Shown here: positions 18,454-26,970 of the stretch, piece by piece
Position numbering within the stretch: the first letter of the stretch is position 1
Layout of the letters: every line of letters starts with the position of its first letter
Assembly (NCBI GenBank): GCA_963821735.1
Contig: CAWGFK010000043.1
Span: 1 to 64,000 of the forward strand
Reading direction: 5' to 3'
From: Laspinema sp963821735
GTDB lineage: Bacteria; Cyanobacteriota; Cyanobacteriia; Cyanobacteriales; Laspinemataceae
Length of the DNA: 64,000 nt
The notes under the pieces: model-generated
Told to the model about the DNA's origin: nothing
Database searches by the model: none
The model's input: the letters and a program-made list of their open reading frames with translations, nothing else
Made by a program: the position numbers and the translations under genes

Positions 18454-18707
18454 GGAGTCCCTACCAGAGAACCTGATGGTTGACCGGAGACAGTTGGGGT
18501 TCCCATCCTCTAAACTAGAAAAGAGTTAGCTTGGTTGAGAAAATTATGTTAGACGAAGTGACCCTAGAACAGCGTTTGCTTACCCTAGAGCAAACAGTTT
18601 CCCAGCTTAAACAACAAGTCGAGAGTCAGTCTCCTCCTGAGAATTGGCTGACTCAAGTTGTGGGTTCTATTTCTGACGAAACCGCATTTATGGAAGCCCT
18701 TGAACAT

Positions 18708-20033
18708 CAGGGTAAACGCAAGAAAAATATCGAGAAATTATGCTACGTGACGAGACCTGCGGCAAGGACAGTGAGCATATACTCGGGACTCATCGAGGCC
18801 CGCTTCGCCTTTTGCTTGAGACTGCGCTTGAGAGAGGTTTCTTGATTCAGCACACTGATGGCCAAGCGCCGTAAAAGAGCCATGTTCTCGCCCCCGTGGC
18901 CCCGTCGGATGCGGGACTTATCCTCGCCCCAGGTGACATCTAGTACCCAGTGGAGTTGATTTTCGATACCCCAGTGGGTACGGATCGCCCGACCAATCAA
19001 TGCCGCATCACAAGGCAGTGACGAGAGATAGAACATCACTTCTTGGGTGGTCTTGTTCCAGAGGTATCGTACCCGCTTCACCATTACGATGGTTTTAAGA
19101 CCTGCCCATTGCTCGATTTGGTGCAGATCTCCCATCAAGGCAACCGGCACAGCCCACACCTGCCGATGTTCCCGCCGATGATGACCCGATTCCACAAGCT
19201 GGTCATAACTGTGCTCACTACCTGCAAAATGCTGGGCCTGAGCCTGCTCAAACCAAGCCGTGACCTGGGTCCACAGGGTAGGGTGATTCGCCTTCAAACA
19301 AAGGACGTAATCGGCCCGGTGGCCGATGATTCGCGGGCAATCTGCGTCTGAGTCCCCATTGCATCCAGGGTAATGATGCAACCGCTGATATCCAGGAGTT
19401 CGAGCAACGCGGGAATCGCGGTGATCTCATTGCTCTTGGACGCCACCTTCACCTGGCCCAACAATAAACGATGCTCGCTGGCCCAAGCGCTGACGACGTG
19501 GAGGGCGGATTGCTTGTGGTTGCGGTCGTATGAGCCTTTGATGGTCTTACCGTCAATCGGAATCACCTGGGCACCGGTGGCCTCAACAATCTGCTGCACC
19601 CAGCCCAAAAAGCATCGCTCTAGGGCTTCAGGGGCCAGTTGCTGAAATACACGACGATACGTGTCAGCATGGGGTACTCCACGGGGTAGCCGCAATAGGG
19701 TACTCAGCCACACCTCATGGCTCTCGGCGTAGGTTTCAATGTCTTTCCAACCTGTCGCGCCGCCGATGACGGCCAAAATTGCGATCATCACAATGCTTAA
19801 AAAGGGATGCTCTACCCCCTGACGGCCACGGGGGTCTTCCAATTCAGCAAATTGCGATTGCCACTGCTGTTGGACTGACTCCGCGTCGATAGCAGGCGGC
19901 AGCGGTTGCTGGACTTTCGGTTTAGCTGAGTCTGTGGCGGAATCAAAGCTGAAGGCCATCGGAAACCTCAGGGATTATGTTAACCGGGTGATTCTATAGC
20001 ATATTAACAGCTCATTTTTCTGCGCTTACCCTG
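18708..20033 (-). mobile_element. ISAs1-family insertion sequence
   Basis: A 1,326-bp element with ends CAGGGTAAACGCAAGAAAAA and (complement of the right end) CAGGGTAAGCGCAGAAAAAT. It is flanked by exact 10-bp duplications CCTTGAACAT (18698-18707 and 20034-20043), as expected for the ISAs1 family (8-10 bp). It carries one transposase on the minus strand. Confidence 0.95.
18743..19959 (-). CDS. ISAs1-family transposase (one-base frameshift)
   Basis: The N-terminal part (19959 to about 19330) has FAELEDPRGRQGVEHPFLSI, VIPIDGKTIKGS with the first catalytic Asp, and ITLDAMGTQTQIAR with the second. The C-terminal part (about 19350 to 18743) has IIGHRADYVLCLKANHPTLW, RTHWGIENQLHWVLDV with the Glu, and an arginine-rich tail. 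The two overlap in different frames. Adding one base to the TT at 19330-19331 (AAA on the coding strand) gives a continuous protein of about 400 residues ending normally. It may be a sequencing indel or a recent inactivation. Confidence 0.88.
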
Positions 20034-20095
20034 CCTTGAACATGGGCGCACTGTTCGCCAAAAGAGTTAAAATTTAGTAAAAACAGCCAATTTCT

Positions 20096-20419
20096 ATGCA
20101 AAATCCCAACCTACCATTAGTTATCCAGCGAGTTAAAGAAGGTCTGATGAATTATTATCAAGACCAGATAGAATCGATTATTTTATATGGGTCTCAGGCG
20201 CGAGGAGATGCCCAAGAGTATTCGGATATTGACTTTTTGATTATTTTGAAAGTTTTGGAACATCCTTTTCAGAAAATTGATAAAACAACGGAGTTTATCA
20301 CCCAAATTTGCTTAGATTATGATGTGGTGATATCGTGGCAGTTTATTGCCTCAGAAAGGTTCAAAACTCAGGATTCTCCTTTTATTTTTAATGTCAAAAA
20401 AGAGGGAATTTTTGTATGA
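20096..20419 (+). CDS. MNT-type minimal nucleotidyltransferase
   Basis: A 107-residue nucleotidyltransferase of the MNT group. ILYGSQARGDAQEYSDIDFL is the GS..R......SD.D signature with the two metal-binding aspartates, and DYDVVISW supplies the third acid. In MNT-HEPN systems this protein is the antitoxin that adenylylates a HEPN ribonuclease toxin encoded just downstream (family knowledge). Here the downstream overlapping frame is only 29 residues and lacks HEPN features, so the partner seems lost or replaced. Confidence 0.87.
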   Translation: MQNPNLPLVIQRVKEGLMNYYQDQIESIILYGSQARGDAQEYSDIDFLIILKVLEHPFQKIDKTTEFITQICLDYDVVISWQFIASERFKTQDSPFIFNVKKEGIFV

Positions 20420-20505
20420 ACTACATCAATACCGAAAATTTGCAACATTTCTGGATGTGGGAAATGGGGACTCTGCCGGTTGCCAAAGTTCCAGAGGACG
20501 AGTAA
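20416..20505 (+). CDS. 29-residue overlapping frame, possible remnant of a partner gene
   Basis: An ATG overlapping the MNT stop (ATGA) opens a 29-codon frame reading MNYINTENLQHFW and ending in KVPEDE. The overlap is where a HEPN toxin would begin in MNT-HEPN pairs, but no RxxxxH motif exists and the frame is far too short. It may be a truncated remnant fused to unrelated sequence, or non-coding. Confidence 0.3.
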   Translation: MNYINTENLQHFWMWEMGTLPVAKVPEDE

Positions 20506-20511
20506 CATAGA

Positions 20512-21144
20512 ATGGATGTCAATTTTTCCTGGGGGATGATGAGCATGAATCCACTCTCTAATCTAATAGCCAGTGATACCTGGGTTCCTGCTACCTGGAA
20601 TGAGTACCTGAGTGCTTTGGATGACCCTGCCCATGCTAAATCCAAAGGCTATTATAGTAATGGGCGAATGAGATTAGAAATGCAACTACCCGTAGGTTTT
20701 GACCACAGCAAACATCATGAAACTATTGCCCTTGCCATTAATCTCTATGGCATTGTGAAAGGCATTCCGTTCACGATTTTAGACAATTGTTCCTTCCGTA
20801 AACCGGGATATGCCGAGTTTCAGCCGGATTTAGCGTATTACATTGGCAACAAAGCAAGCGCCATCCCCAACGGCACTGACGTTGTGAATCTGGAAGAGTA
20901 TCCGGTGCCGGATTTGGTGGCGGAGGTGGCGAAATCATCCCTGTTGGACGATCGCACGGTTAAACGAGTGCTGTATGAAGAGGTGGGGATTGCTGAATAT
21001 TGGATTGTGAACGTGGAAACATCGGAGGTAATGGCTTATCAGATGAGCGATCGGGGGAGTCACCGAATTGATGTCTCTCTGATGTTTCCAGAACTAGAGA
21101 TAGCGACCCTAAACCAAGCGCTGCAACGGAGCCGCAACCAATGA
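20512..21144 (+). CDS. Uma2-family (DUF820) PD-(D/E)XK-like nuclease
   Basis: A 210-residue Uma2 protein: FQPDLAYYIG, the acid-bearing VPDLVAEVAKSS strand, then DDRTVKRVLYEEVG with the lysine, and GIAEYWIVNVETSEV. A start at ATG 20545 (MNPLSNLIAS) is at least as likely as 20512, because the first eleven residues do not resemble the family. It follows the MNT locus by a few bases but need not share its function. Confidence 0.88.
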   Translation: MDVNFSWGMMSMNPLSNLIASDTWVPATWNEYLSALDDPAHAKSKGYYSNGRMRLEMQLPVGFDHSKHHETIALAINLYGIVKGIPFTILDNCSFRKPGYAEFQPDLAYYIGNKASAIPNGTDVVNLEEYPVPDLVAEVAKSSLLDDRTVKRVLYEEVGIAEYWIVNVETSEVMAYQMSDRGSHRIDVSLMFPELEIATLNQALQRSRNQ

Positions 21145-21285
21145 ATCCCAGGTGGGAGCCTGGTTAATGGCACAGTTTCAGTCCGTTGATAATGCATAAT
21201 GGACATTAGAATAGTCCTGCATCCCTAGGTACAACTGAAAAACAAGCACAGTTGCAGCGATCAGCCTAAAATGTCTGGCGACTAT

Positions 21286-22401
21286 TTATTTTTGAATACC
21301 CTTGAGAAAATCATTGTTATCCTCTAGTAATTCTCGTAATTCTGGTGAATTAAATCGAGCAGTAAACTTCTGGATTCCATCTAATATTTTGCCTCCTTTT
21401 TGAAGATTTAAGTTTTGTTCATCTATTTTTTTCTCTTGAGTTTTTATCTTGTTTTCATTGTTGACAATCTCTACTTTCAATGCTTGGCTTTGCTCTAAGA
21501 GCTTCTCATATTCCTTTTTATTGTCAATTGCATCCTGCCACTTCAAGAATAATCCAATATTGGCAATGAGCGAGATCACTAACAAGATACTCACAACTGT
21601 TTGACCAATCGTTAATCCTTGTTTTTGAATAACTTCAGTAGAAATTTTATCATTAGTTCTGCTGTTTCCGGGTTGGGTTTTAGCTCGGATAGACTCTTGT
21701 GCAGAATTTCCAGACTTTGAAGCCACTTTTCCAGTAGTTGAATCGGGGCGAAAGCTATCATCTTGATCTCCCTTCACGGGCAAGTCAATCCACTCATCAC
21801 CAGGAATTGTATCGGATAAACCTCGCCAAACTACGTTGTTTTCAAGATTAGTGTGAGATACCGTTGAGGACACTACCACTAACATACCCTCCTTTTTTTC
21901 GGGTAATCGATAGTTAAGTAATTCCTCAATTAGTTCATTTTTAAGGGTTGGCCAATTTCCAATTCTACGGGAATCAGCGAGTTTATTTTCAGCAGGTTTG
22001 AGAGGGTCAAGCTTTAAATTTTTTAAAATATTAAAATCAACTTTAAACCCTTGATCATTATTGTCGGACTTAACCGCTTCATCAACATCCTCTTCTAGTT
22101 GTTTATTCAAGGCTTTAATCGCAATCTTCCGCAAAATCTCTTCTTCATCATTAGAATCATCTCCAACCCACAACACTGAATTGCGGATTCTCCGAGTTCG
22201 ATTATCTGTTCTATCTTTCGTTTCCAATCCTGTAATTAATAAAGACAACTTACCTTTCATGCGATACAAAATCAAGGAAAAATCATCAGTGTCTACAATT
22301 TTAACTCCTTCGGTGAACAGAGGGGGATTAACAATTGTTTCATCCTGGTTTACCCAAGAATATCCCCTGGAAACACCCCTAGTTTTGACATAAACATCCA
22401 T
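21286..22401 (-). CDS. Membrane-anchored coiled-coil protein, third gene of GTPase operon
   Basis: A 371-residue protein. Residues 1-195 form a globular, mixed alpha/beta domain without recognised motifs (opening MDVYVKTRGVSRGYSWV). Residues 200-255 are polar and low in complexity, probably a flexible linker. A single membrane helix follows at about 267-285 (VVSILLVISLIANIGLFL), then a long coiled coil (about 290-345) and a short C-terminal helix. It starts 11 bp after the stop of the upstream GTPase, so it is almost surely co-transcribed and translationally close. A membrane tether or effector for the two GTPases is an inference from order and topology alone. The family was not recognised. 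Confidence 0.75.
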   Translation of the reverse strand: MDVYVKTRGVSRGYSWVNQDETIVNPPLFTEGVKIVDTDDFSLILYRMKGKLSLLITGLETKDRTDNRTRRIRNSVLWVGDDSNDEEEILRKIAIKALNKQLEEDVDEAVKSDNNDQGFKVDFNILKNLKLDPLKPAENKLADSRRIGNWPTLKNELIEELLNYRLPEKKEGMLVVVSSTVSHTNLENNVVWRGLSDTIPGDEWIDLPVKGDQDDSFRPDSTTGKVASKSGNSAQESIRAKTQPGNSRTNDKISTEVIQKQGLTIGQTVVSILLVISLIANIGLFLKWQDAIDNKKEYEKLLEQSQALKVEIVNNENKIKTQEKKIDEQNLNLQKGGKILDGIQKFTARFNSPELRELLEDNNDFLKGIQK

Positions 22402-22412
22402 GATTTATCTCC

Positions 22413-23387
22413 TTAAATTTTAAATAAATTACCACTTTGAACAATCTCAACCAAATCGGAATTTGAATTAGAAAATTGACAAACTGCATTTTTGAGATCG
22501 GTATTTTTGCCAAAATAATCCAGGATTCTGGTCAATACCGAGTTACGTTGGTTATCCAAATGCAATTTTAACAAAAAGCGCAACAGATACCGCAAAGGGA
22601 CTTCCGTATTTCTCGGCTGATAGGGGTCGCTTGGCTGGGGTTTACGAAAATAGAAGTTTGGCTGATTATCTTGAAGCTGGATGTATGAAAAGATTACACT
22701 CCCAACGGTTTGAACTGGAGTAATCACTACAGCAACTTTGGGTAATAACTTCTCACTACCAAACTGATTCAACATCTTCTGATAGCCTTCCCTCACTTCT
22801 GTGAATAAGTTTGTGGGGTTTTTCATGTATTTTTCACACTTCACCGGAGCAAGGATAACCAAACGGGGCGAATCTAAATTTTTATAGACTTTTTTGAATA
22901 ATTCATTCAATTCGGTCGGTTTATTAAACTCGTCATGATACTGTCCGTTAAGTTCCATCAAAGCCGGTGTATCAATGGGAATCAGCACCGCTGCCGAGTC
23001 GCGAATAAACTCCTTGACTTCCTCTAGTTTGCCAGGTTTCTCTAACCATTCCCCGGGATAATCTTGAAAATTAATTTTTAGAGATGGATTCATTCCAGTT
23101 TGTCCAAACTCAAATTTGAATGAGCGGTCATCATTAGTGGGGTTAACACCCCCACGAACTCGAATATTATCACCTACTAGACTTTTAAGCTGTTTAAGTC
23201 GCTGTTCCAAAAAAAGCTTGGTTTCTTCATCAGGCAGAAGCTGCAAATCCTTACTGACATTATCAAACTGGTCATACATGGCTGCTAGTAAACTGGTTTT
23301 GCCAACACCACTCGGACCAAGCATAGTTACGTTCAGCACGGGTAGCTCTTGGGGAATATTGAATATGGTTTTCCAAACAGATGTCAT
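22413..23387 (-). CDS. DO-GTPase2-like P-loop GTPase
   Basis: A 324-residue TRAFAC-type P-loop protein. The Walker A loop is LGPSGVGKTSLLAAMYDQF (about residues 23-41), the G3 region is NFQDYPGEW, a G4-like segment is ILAPVKCEKY, and VVITPVQTVGS lies further on. The DYPGEW form of G3 and the APVKCE form of G4 resemble the double-GTPase (DO-GTPase2) group described from NTPase-based conflict systems. It lies between a dynamin-like GTPase gene (gap 38 bp) and a membrane coiled-coil gene (gap 11 bp). GTP binding is well supported; the biological role is inference. Confidence 0.8.
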   Translation of the reverse strand: MTSVWKTIFNIPQELPVLNVTMLGPSGVGKTSLLAAMYDQFDNVSKDLQLLPDEETKLFLEQRLKQLKSLVGDNIRVRGGVNPTNDDRSFKFEFGQTGMNPSLKINFQDYPGEWLEKPGKLEEVKEFIRDSAAVLIPIDTPALMELNGQYHDEFNKPTELNELFKKVYKNLDSPRLVILAPVKCEKYMKNPTNLFTEVREGYQKMLNQFGSEKLLPKVAVVITPVQTVGSVIFSYIQLQDNQPNFYFRKPQPSDPYQPRNTEVPLRYLLRFLLKLHLDNQRNSVLTRILDYFGKNTDLKNAVCQFSNSNSDLVEIVQSGNLFKI

Positions 23388-23425
23388 TGAAGCTCCTCAC
23401 AAAATTACTGGTTTTTTGGGCGGGT

Positions 23426-25603
23426 TTATAAAGTCTTTAAAGACCCTTCTAAATCATTGATCTGACCAGAAACCGAGTTTAAAAGTCTTGACCATTCTTT
23501 ACTGGCATCAATTTGTTTTTCCAGTTTCTCAAAATCTTCCCAAATCTGATCCCGCTTGGGGCGCAAAAACCGTTTCCATTCCTTCTTTGCAGTTTTTGCC
23601 CGTAGAACGCGATCGGCAAATTCTTCCACGATGGCAAAAGAGGCTTGACTTGGTTCGGATAAAAATCCCTCCAAAGCCTTTTTACATTGGAAAATGGTCT
23701 CTTGATACAGTTCGTGTAAGTGGTCTAAAATATCTTGAGCATTTACTCCTTCTATTTTTAATCCTGCGGTTTTATCTGGGGTTAACGGATCCAATTCCAA
23801 GCGAATCCGATGCTGAATTAATCCCCGATAAGAGAGATTAAATCCTGATAGAATATCAAACCCTTTTTTCAGTTCCGTATAGTCTGGAGGAATTTGACCC
23901 GCAACTTCGGCCAGGAACTCGGCTCCACGAACTTTTGTCAGACCCCCTAAAGCACATTTTTCGATTAACACATCAGCCACTTTCGCCTTTGTTCCTTCAA
24001 TAGTTTTTTTCAATCCTTTATCCATGTCGAGGAATTTTCGCGATAGGTTGGTTCTCAGTTCTATCAAATACTCATTGTAAGCGCTGGCGGCACCTCCCAG
24101 TTTGTTGCAGAGTTTTTTGACTTCTTCAATCGTGGGCATATAGGGATTTTCCCGACAGTCTTGCAGCACGGTTTCAATTTGATTTTTTAGATTTTCATCG
24201 GGGGTTTCGCGAGTTTTAATTAGGTCTTCTTTCAAAAAATTCATGATTTCATTGGTGATTTTCTCCCAAAAATCTTCAAATAAATCGTCATATAGAGCCT
24301 CTATCTCATATGTATTAATATGCGGTAGGATTCCCTCTGCTAATTGCAATTGCTGTTTTAATTCTATGAGACTCCCTTGCAAATCGGCGATTTTTTGTTC
24401 AGCATACTTCCGGTCTAGTTGAGTGACATTGGAGCGAAGATTATTCAGAACCACCTGAAGCACTTTGCTATTGGCTTCTTCGGGGGAAGAACAATCAGCA
24501 ATCACACAATCCAACACGGGCATTTGCACCGTTCCCGAATCAAGATCCCGTTTCAAAGAACGGCAACTTTCCTGATTTTCGCCATTGCGATCGGCATTCA
24601 GCACAAACATAGATAGAGAAGGCAAATCGTTTAAAGCTTTATTTGCCAAATCATATAATTGGGTATCGCTTTGCTCGAAAGCTGCCCGACCATTAGAGGG
24701 TTTGTGGATAAATAGAATAAAATCCACTTCTTGACCGAGGGCCTTAATGACTAAACTCTCATCTCCTAACTTGAAATCCCCTAAACCGGGAACATCGACT
24801 AAAGCGATCGCCCCAATTTCCTCAACGGGAAACGGGCAAGCGATTTTAACCTGCTTCACCGCCAAACATTCATGGTTAATCAGTTGATAGCCCTGATTAT
24901 ATTGTGACGCTACATACTTAGAAATCTGTGACTCATCTTGAAGATTTAAAGAGCCGCGCCCCAAGTATTCTTGATATTGTGTAGCATGGGTGTGATAATC
25001 GTCTTTCAAGCGATTATAAATATTAATGTCCGTTTGATCTGCGCCAGTGGGTAAACTGGGAAGGGCGCTATGGGCAAAGGCTTCAAAAGAACCGGGAATC
25101 GGAGTCAGTCCCAGTTTCTGGTAATAGGGAATAATGATTTCTTGTAAAAATGAGTCGCGATCGTGAAATTGAATTTCGGCAGTCGTCAAGTTCCCCGGTT
25201 GATGACGAATGGTACTCCGCGCAGCAGTACAAGCTTTTCCTGGGAGGGCTGGAATTACCTCGTTGTTTAGTCCAGTCAAACTCTGCAATAAGGTGCTTTT
25301 CCCTTGTCCCATGCGCCCAATTACCCCAATATTTAGGGTTTTCCGGGAAAATCTCTTCTGGAGTGTACCCAGTGATGCCAAGTGTTCCATGATATTTTGC
25401 TGAAAACTGGCAAAATTCAGTTTTTGGAGTTTGGACTGGGTGGCGTCATCTCCTGCCCAGTGCTGAAGCTGGCGATCGCGTTCTTGTTCTAATTGCTGAA
25501 TCGCCGCATAAAGCGAGGATAACCCAGTCTCGATATCTGCCAACTTTTTGGCGAGGGGCTGACGTTGGGCGATAATACTCTGGATTTCTTGGCTTTTGTT
25601 CAT
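23426..25603 (-). CDS. Dynamin-like large GTPase
   Basis: A 725-residue protein beginning with a coiled coil (residues 1-60), then a GTPase domain: P-loop GVIGRMGQGKSTLLQSL (about 94-110), G3 ALVDVPGLGDF (about 274) and a G4-like VLNADRNGEN (about 344). A long helical region (about 390-725) follows with no other motif, as in bacterial dynamin-like proteins that bundle membrane-active helices around the GTPase. There is no membrane helix. It is the first gene of a three-gene minus-strand operon. Bacterial dynamin-like proteins are linked to membrane repair and phage tolerance in several species (established); such a role here is inferred. Confidence 0.85.
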   Translation of the reverse strand: MNKSQEIQSIIAQRQPLAKKLADIETGLSSLYAAIQQLEQERDRQLQHWAGDDATQSKLQKLNFASFQQNIMEHLASLGTLQKRFSRKTLNIGVIGRMGQGKSTLLQSLTGLNNEVIPALPGKACTAARSTIRHQPGNLTTAEIQFHDRDSFLQEIIIPYYQKLGLTPIPGSFEAFAHSALPSLPTGADQTDINIYNRLKDDYHTHATQYQEYLGRGSLNLQDESQISKYVASQYNQGYQLINHECLAVKQVKIACPFPVEEIGAIALVDVPGLGDFKLGDESLVIKALGQEVDFILFIHKPSNGRAAFEQSDTQLYDLANKALNDLPSLSMFVLNADRNGENQESCRSLKRDLDSGTVQMPVLDCVIADCSSPEEANSKVLQVVLNNLRSNVTQLDRKYAEQKIADLQGSLIELKQQLQLAEGILPHINTYEIEALYDDLFEDFWEKITNEIMNFLKEDLIKTRETPDENLKNQIETVLQDCRENPYMPTIEEVKKLCNKLGGAASAYNEYLIELRTNLSRKFLDMDKGLKKTIEGTKAKVADVLIEKCALGGLTKVRGAEFLAEVAGQIPPDYTELKKGFDILSGFNLSYRGLIQHRIRLELDPLTPDKTAGLKIEGVNAQDILDHLHELYQETIFQCKKALEGFLSEPSQASFAIVEEFADRVLRAKTAKKEWKRFLRPKRDQIWEDFEKLEKQIDASKEWSRLLNSVSGQINDLEGSLKTL

Positions 25604-25719
25604 GCCTACGAATGTATTTATAGATATTCGATAGTAAACTTAATTTGATATCGTATCATAAAATATCTTTCGGGGATCAATACCTGTATTTCTTAATTAA
25701 ATTTTAATATTCTATGCAG

Positions 25720-25815
25720 AAATGTTTCCACTTGGCTTCTGGATCGGGTGCAGATGGGTTTCCACCACATTAAAAGGGTCTAAAAAATCTAGGTGGGAGA
25801 AATCTAGGACATATA
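25720..25815 (-). pseudogene. Fragment of an SGNH-hydrolase gene tail
   Basis: On the minus strand this reads FSHLDFLDPFNVVETHLHPI then KPSGN, matching the C-terminal block LDFLDPFNAVEEP...HLSPSGN of the SGNH hydrolase gene at 27743-28675. The DNA shares CATTAAAAGGGTCTAAAAAA with it. The restriction-modification pair lies between this fragment and the intact gene, so the fragment marks the far edge of an insertion or duplication. Confidence 0.75.
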
Positions 25816-26970
25816 AATTGTTTGAGTCAAGGAATTCGCGATATAATGCCCTAGTTTTACAGGTACAGCATTGCCAATCTGTCTCATGGCTTCTGTCCAT
25901 GAACCCACAATTTTATAGTCATCTGGAAAGGTCTGGATTCGTTTAGCTTCAAAGGTGGTGTAGTACCGAATTTGACCATCTTCATACCGAATCATGTTTT
26001 CTCCTCCAGGAACACCATGATCTCCTGCTTTCAATGTTTTAGAAGGCATATCAATATAACTCCCCGTGTGTCCAGGGTATGCCTTTGCACCTGTTCTGAG
26101 GATATGTTCACTATTAAAGCTCCCTTGCGGATCCGGTTTTGGGAGTTCTCCAATTTCATCTCTAACTGTTTTCCAGGGCTTTAACGGGGGAGGGAATAAA
26201 GTAGGTTGTTGGATGAGTTGCTCAACTCTTTGCTGGGTTCTTTTATCCAAATTTCCAAGTCCTGAAGGCTTGATTCCATGTCGTTCCCAATAATCACCAC
26301 TGATGAATTGTGACCAGAGTAGTGCATCCAGAGAGTGGGTTTCTTGAGGAAAGCTCCAGTTAATGTTTAAATCCTCTCTGATGCCGACAATAAAAACCCG
26401 TTCACGGCGTTGGGGAATGCCGTAATTTGCTGCATCCACCAAGCGAAAAGTTACCTGATATTTTACGGCATCATAGTAGCCTGATGTCTGGATGTTTTCC
26501 AGCCGGATGAGATGTTTTTGCCAATCTTCTGAAGGTTTTATGTCAATATCAGGATAGGTTAATCTTAAAATAATATATTCAAAATAACGCCTAAATGATT
26601 TTCGCAAGAGACCTTTGACATTTTCAAAGATAAAAAACTTGGGTTTAGAGATACTGATGGCTTTGCAGACATAAGGAAACATATCTCGTTCATCTATATT
26701 TCCTTGGTGTTTTCCTCCCATTGAAAAGGGTTGACAGGGCGGTCCACCTGCAACCAGATCCACGTTATCGAACTGGTCAAACTGGACTGAACGAATATCG
26801 GTATGATAAACCAGATTTTCGCTATAGTTATAGGTCAGAGTTTGGCAGGCATTTTTATTCCATTCAATCAAGGCATTGTGTTGAATTCCCGAGAGTTCTA
26901 TTCCTTTAGCTAGACCCCCTGCACCGGCAAACAATTCTAAGCAAGAGATTTTAGGGTTGTTCTTCATCAT
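25804..26970 (-). CDS. Cytosine-5 DNA methyltransferase of an Eco29kI-like system
   Basis: A 388-residue C5 methyltransferase with all main motifs in order: I LELFAGAGGLAKGIE, IV AGGPPCQPFSMGG with the catalytic Cys, VI FIFENVKGLL, VIII QRRERVFIVG, and IX/X IQTFPDDYKIVGSWTEAMRQ with GNAVPV. The short stretch between VIII and IX fits the target-recognition region. It begins inside the last codons of the restriction gene (about 20-bp overlap), so the two are coupled. Given its partner, the target is probably CCGCGG; that is inference. Confidence 0.95.
   Translation of the reverse strand: MMKNNPKISCLELFAGAGGLAKGIELSGIQHNALIEWNKNACQTLTYNYSENLVYHTDIRSVQFDQFDNVDLVAGGPPCQPFSMGGKHQGNIDERDMFPYVCKAISISKPKFFIFENVKGLLRKSFRRYFEYIILRLTYPDIDIKPSEDWQKHLIRLENIQTSGYYDAVKYQVTFRLVDAANYGIPQRRERVFIVGIREDLNINWSFPQETHSLDALLWSQFISGDYWERHGIKPSGLGNLDKRTQQRVEQLIQQPTLFPPPLKPWKTVRDEIGELPKPDPQGSFNSEHILRTGAKAYPGHTGSYIDMPSKTLKAGDHGVPGGENMIRYEDGQIRYYTTFEAKRIQTFPDDYKIVGSWTEAMRQIGNAVPVKLGHYIANSLTQTIYMS

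Larger units (their letters stand above)
18546..20070 (+). pseudogene. 62-residue coiled-coil protein gene split by ISAs1-type element
   Basis: Exons of the original gene are 18546-18707 and 20044-20070. Removing the element and one copy of the 10-bp duplication restores 62 codons: LEQRLLTLEQTVSQLKQQ (a leucine-zipper-like helix), a middle ENWLTQVVGSISDETAFMEA, and an end HGRTVRQKS. The layout matches short cyanobacterial proteins usually found just before PIN-type toxins, probably antitoxin-like. No toxin follows here; a nucleotidyltransferase gene does. As it stands, the frame runs into the element and adds an unrelated 50-residue tail. Start at ATG 18546; an in-frame TTG at 18531 is less likely. 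Confidence 0.88.

Noticed and set aside
11669..20070. Cluster of transposases considered as one composite transposon or prophage
   Set aside because: Each element has its own ends and target duplication and belongs to a different family; no integrase or phage structural gene is present.
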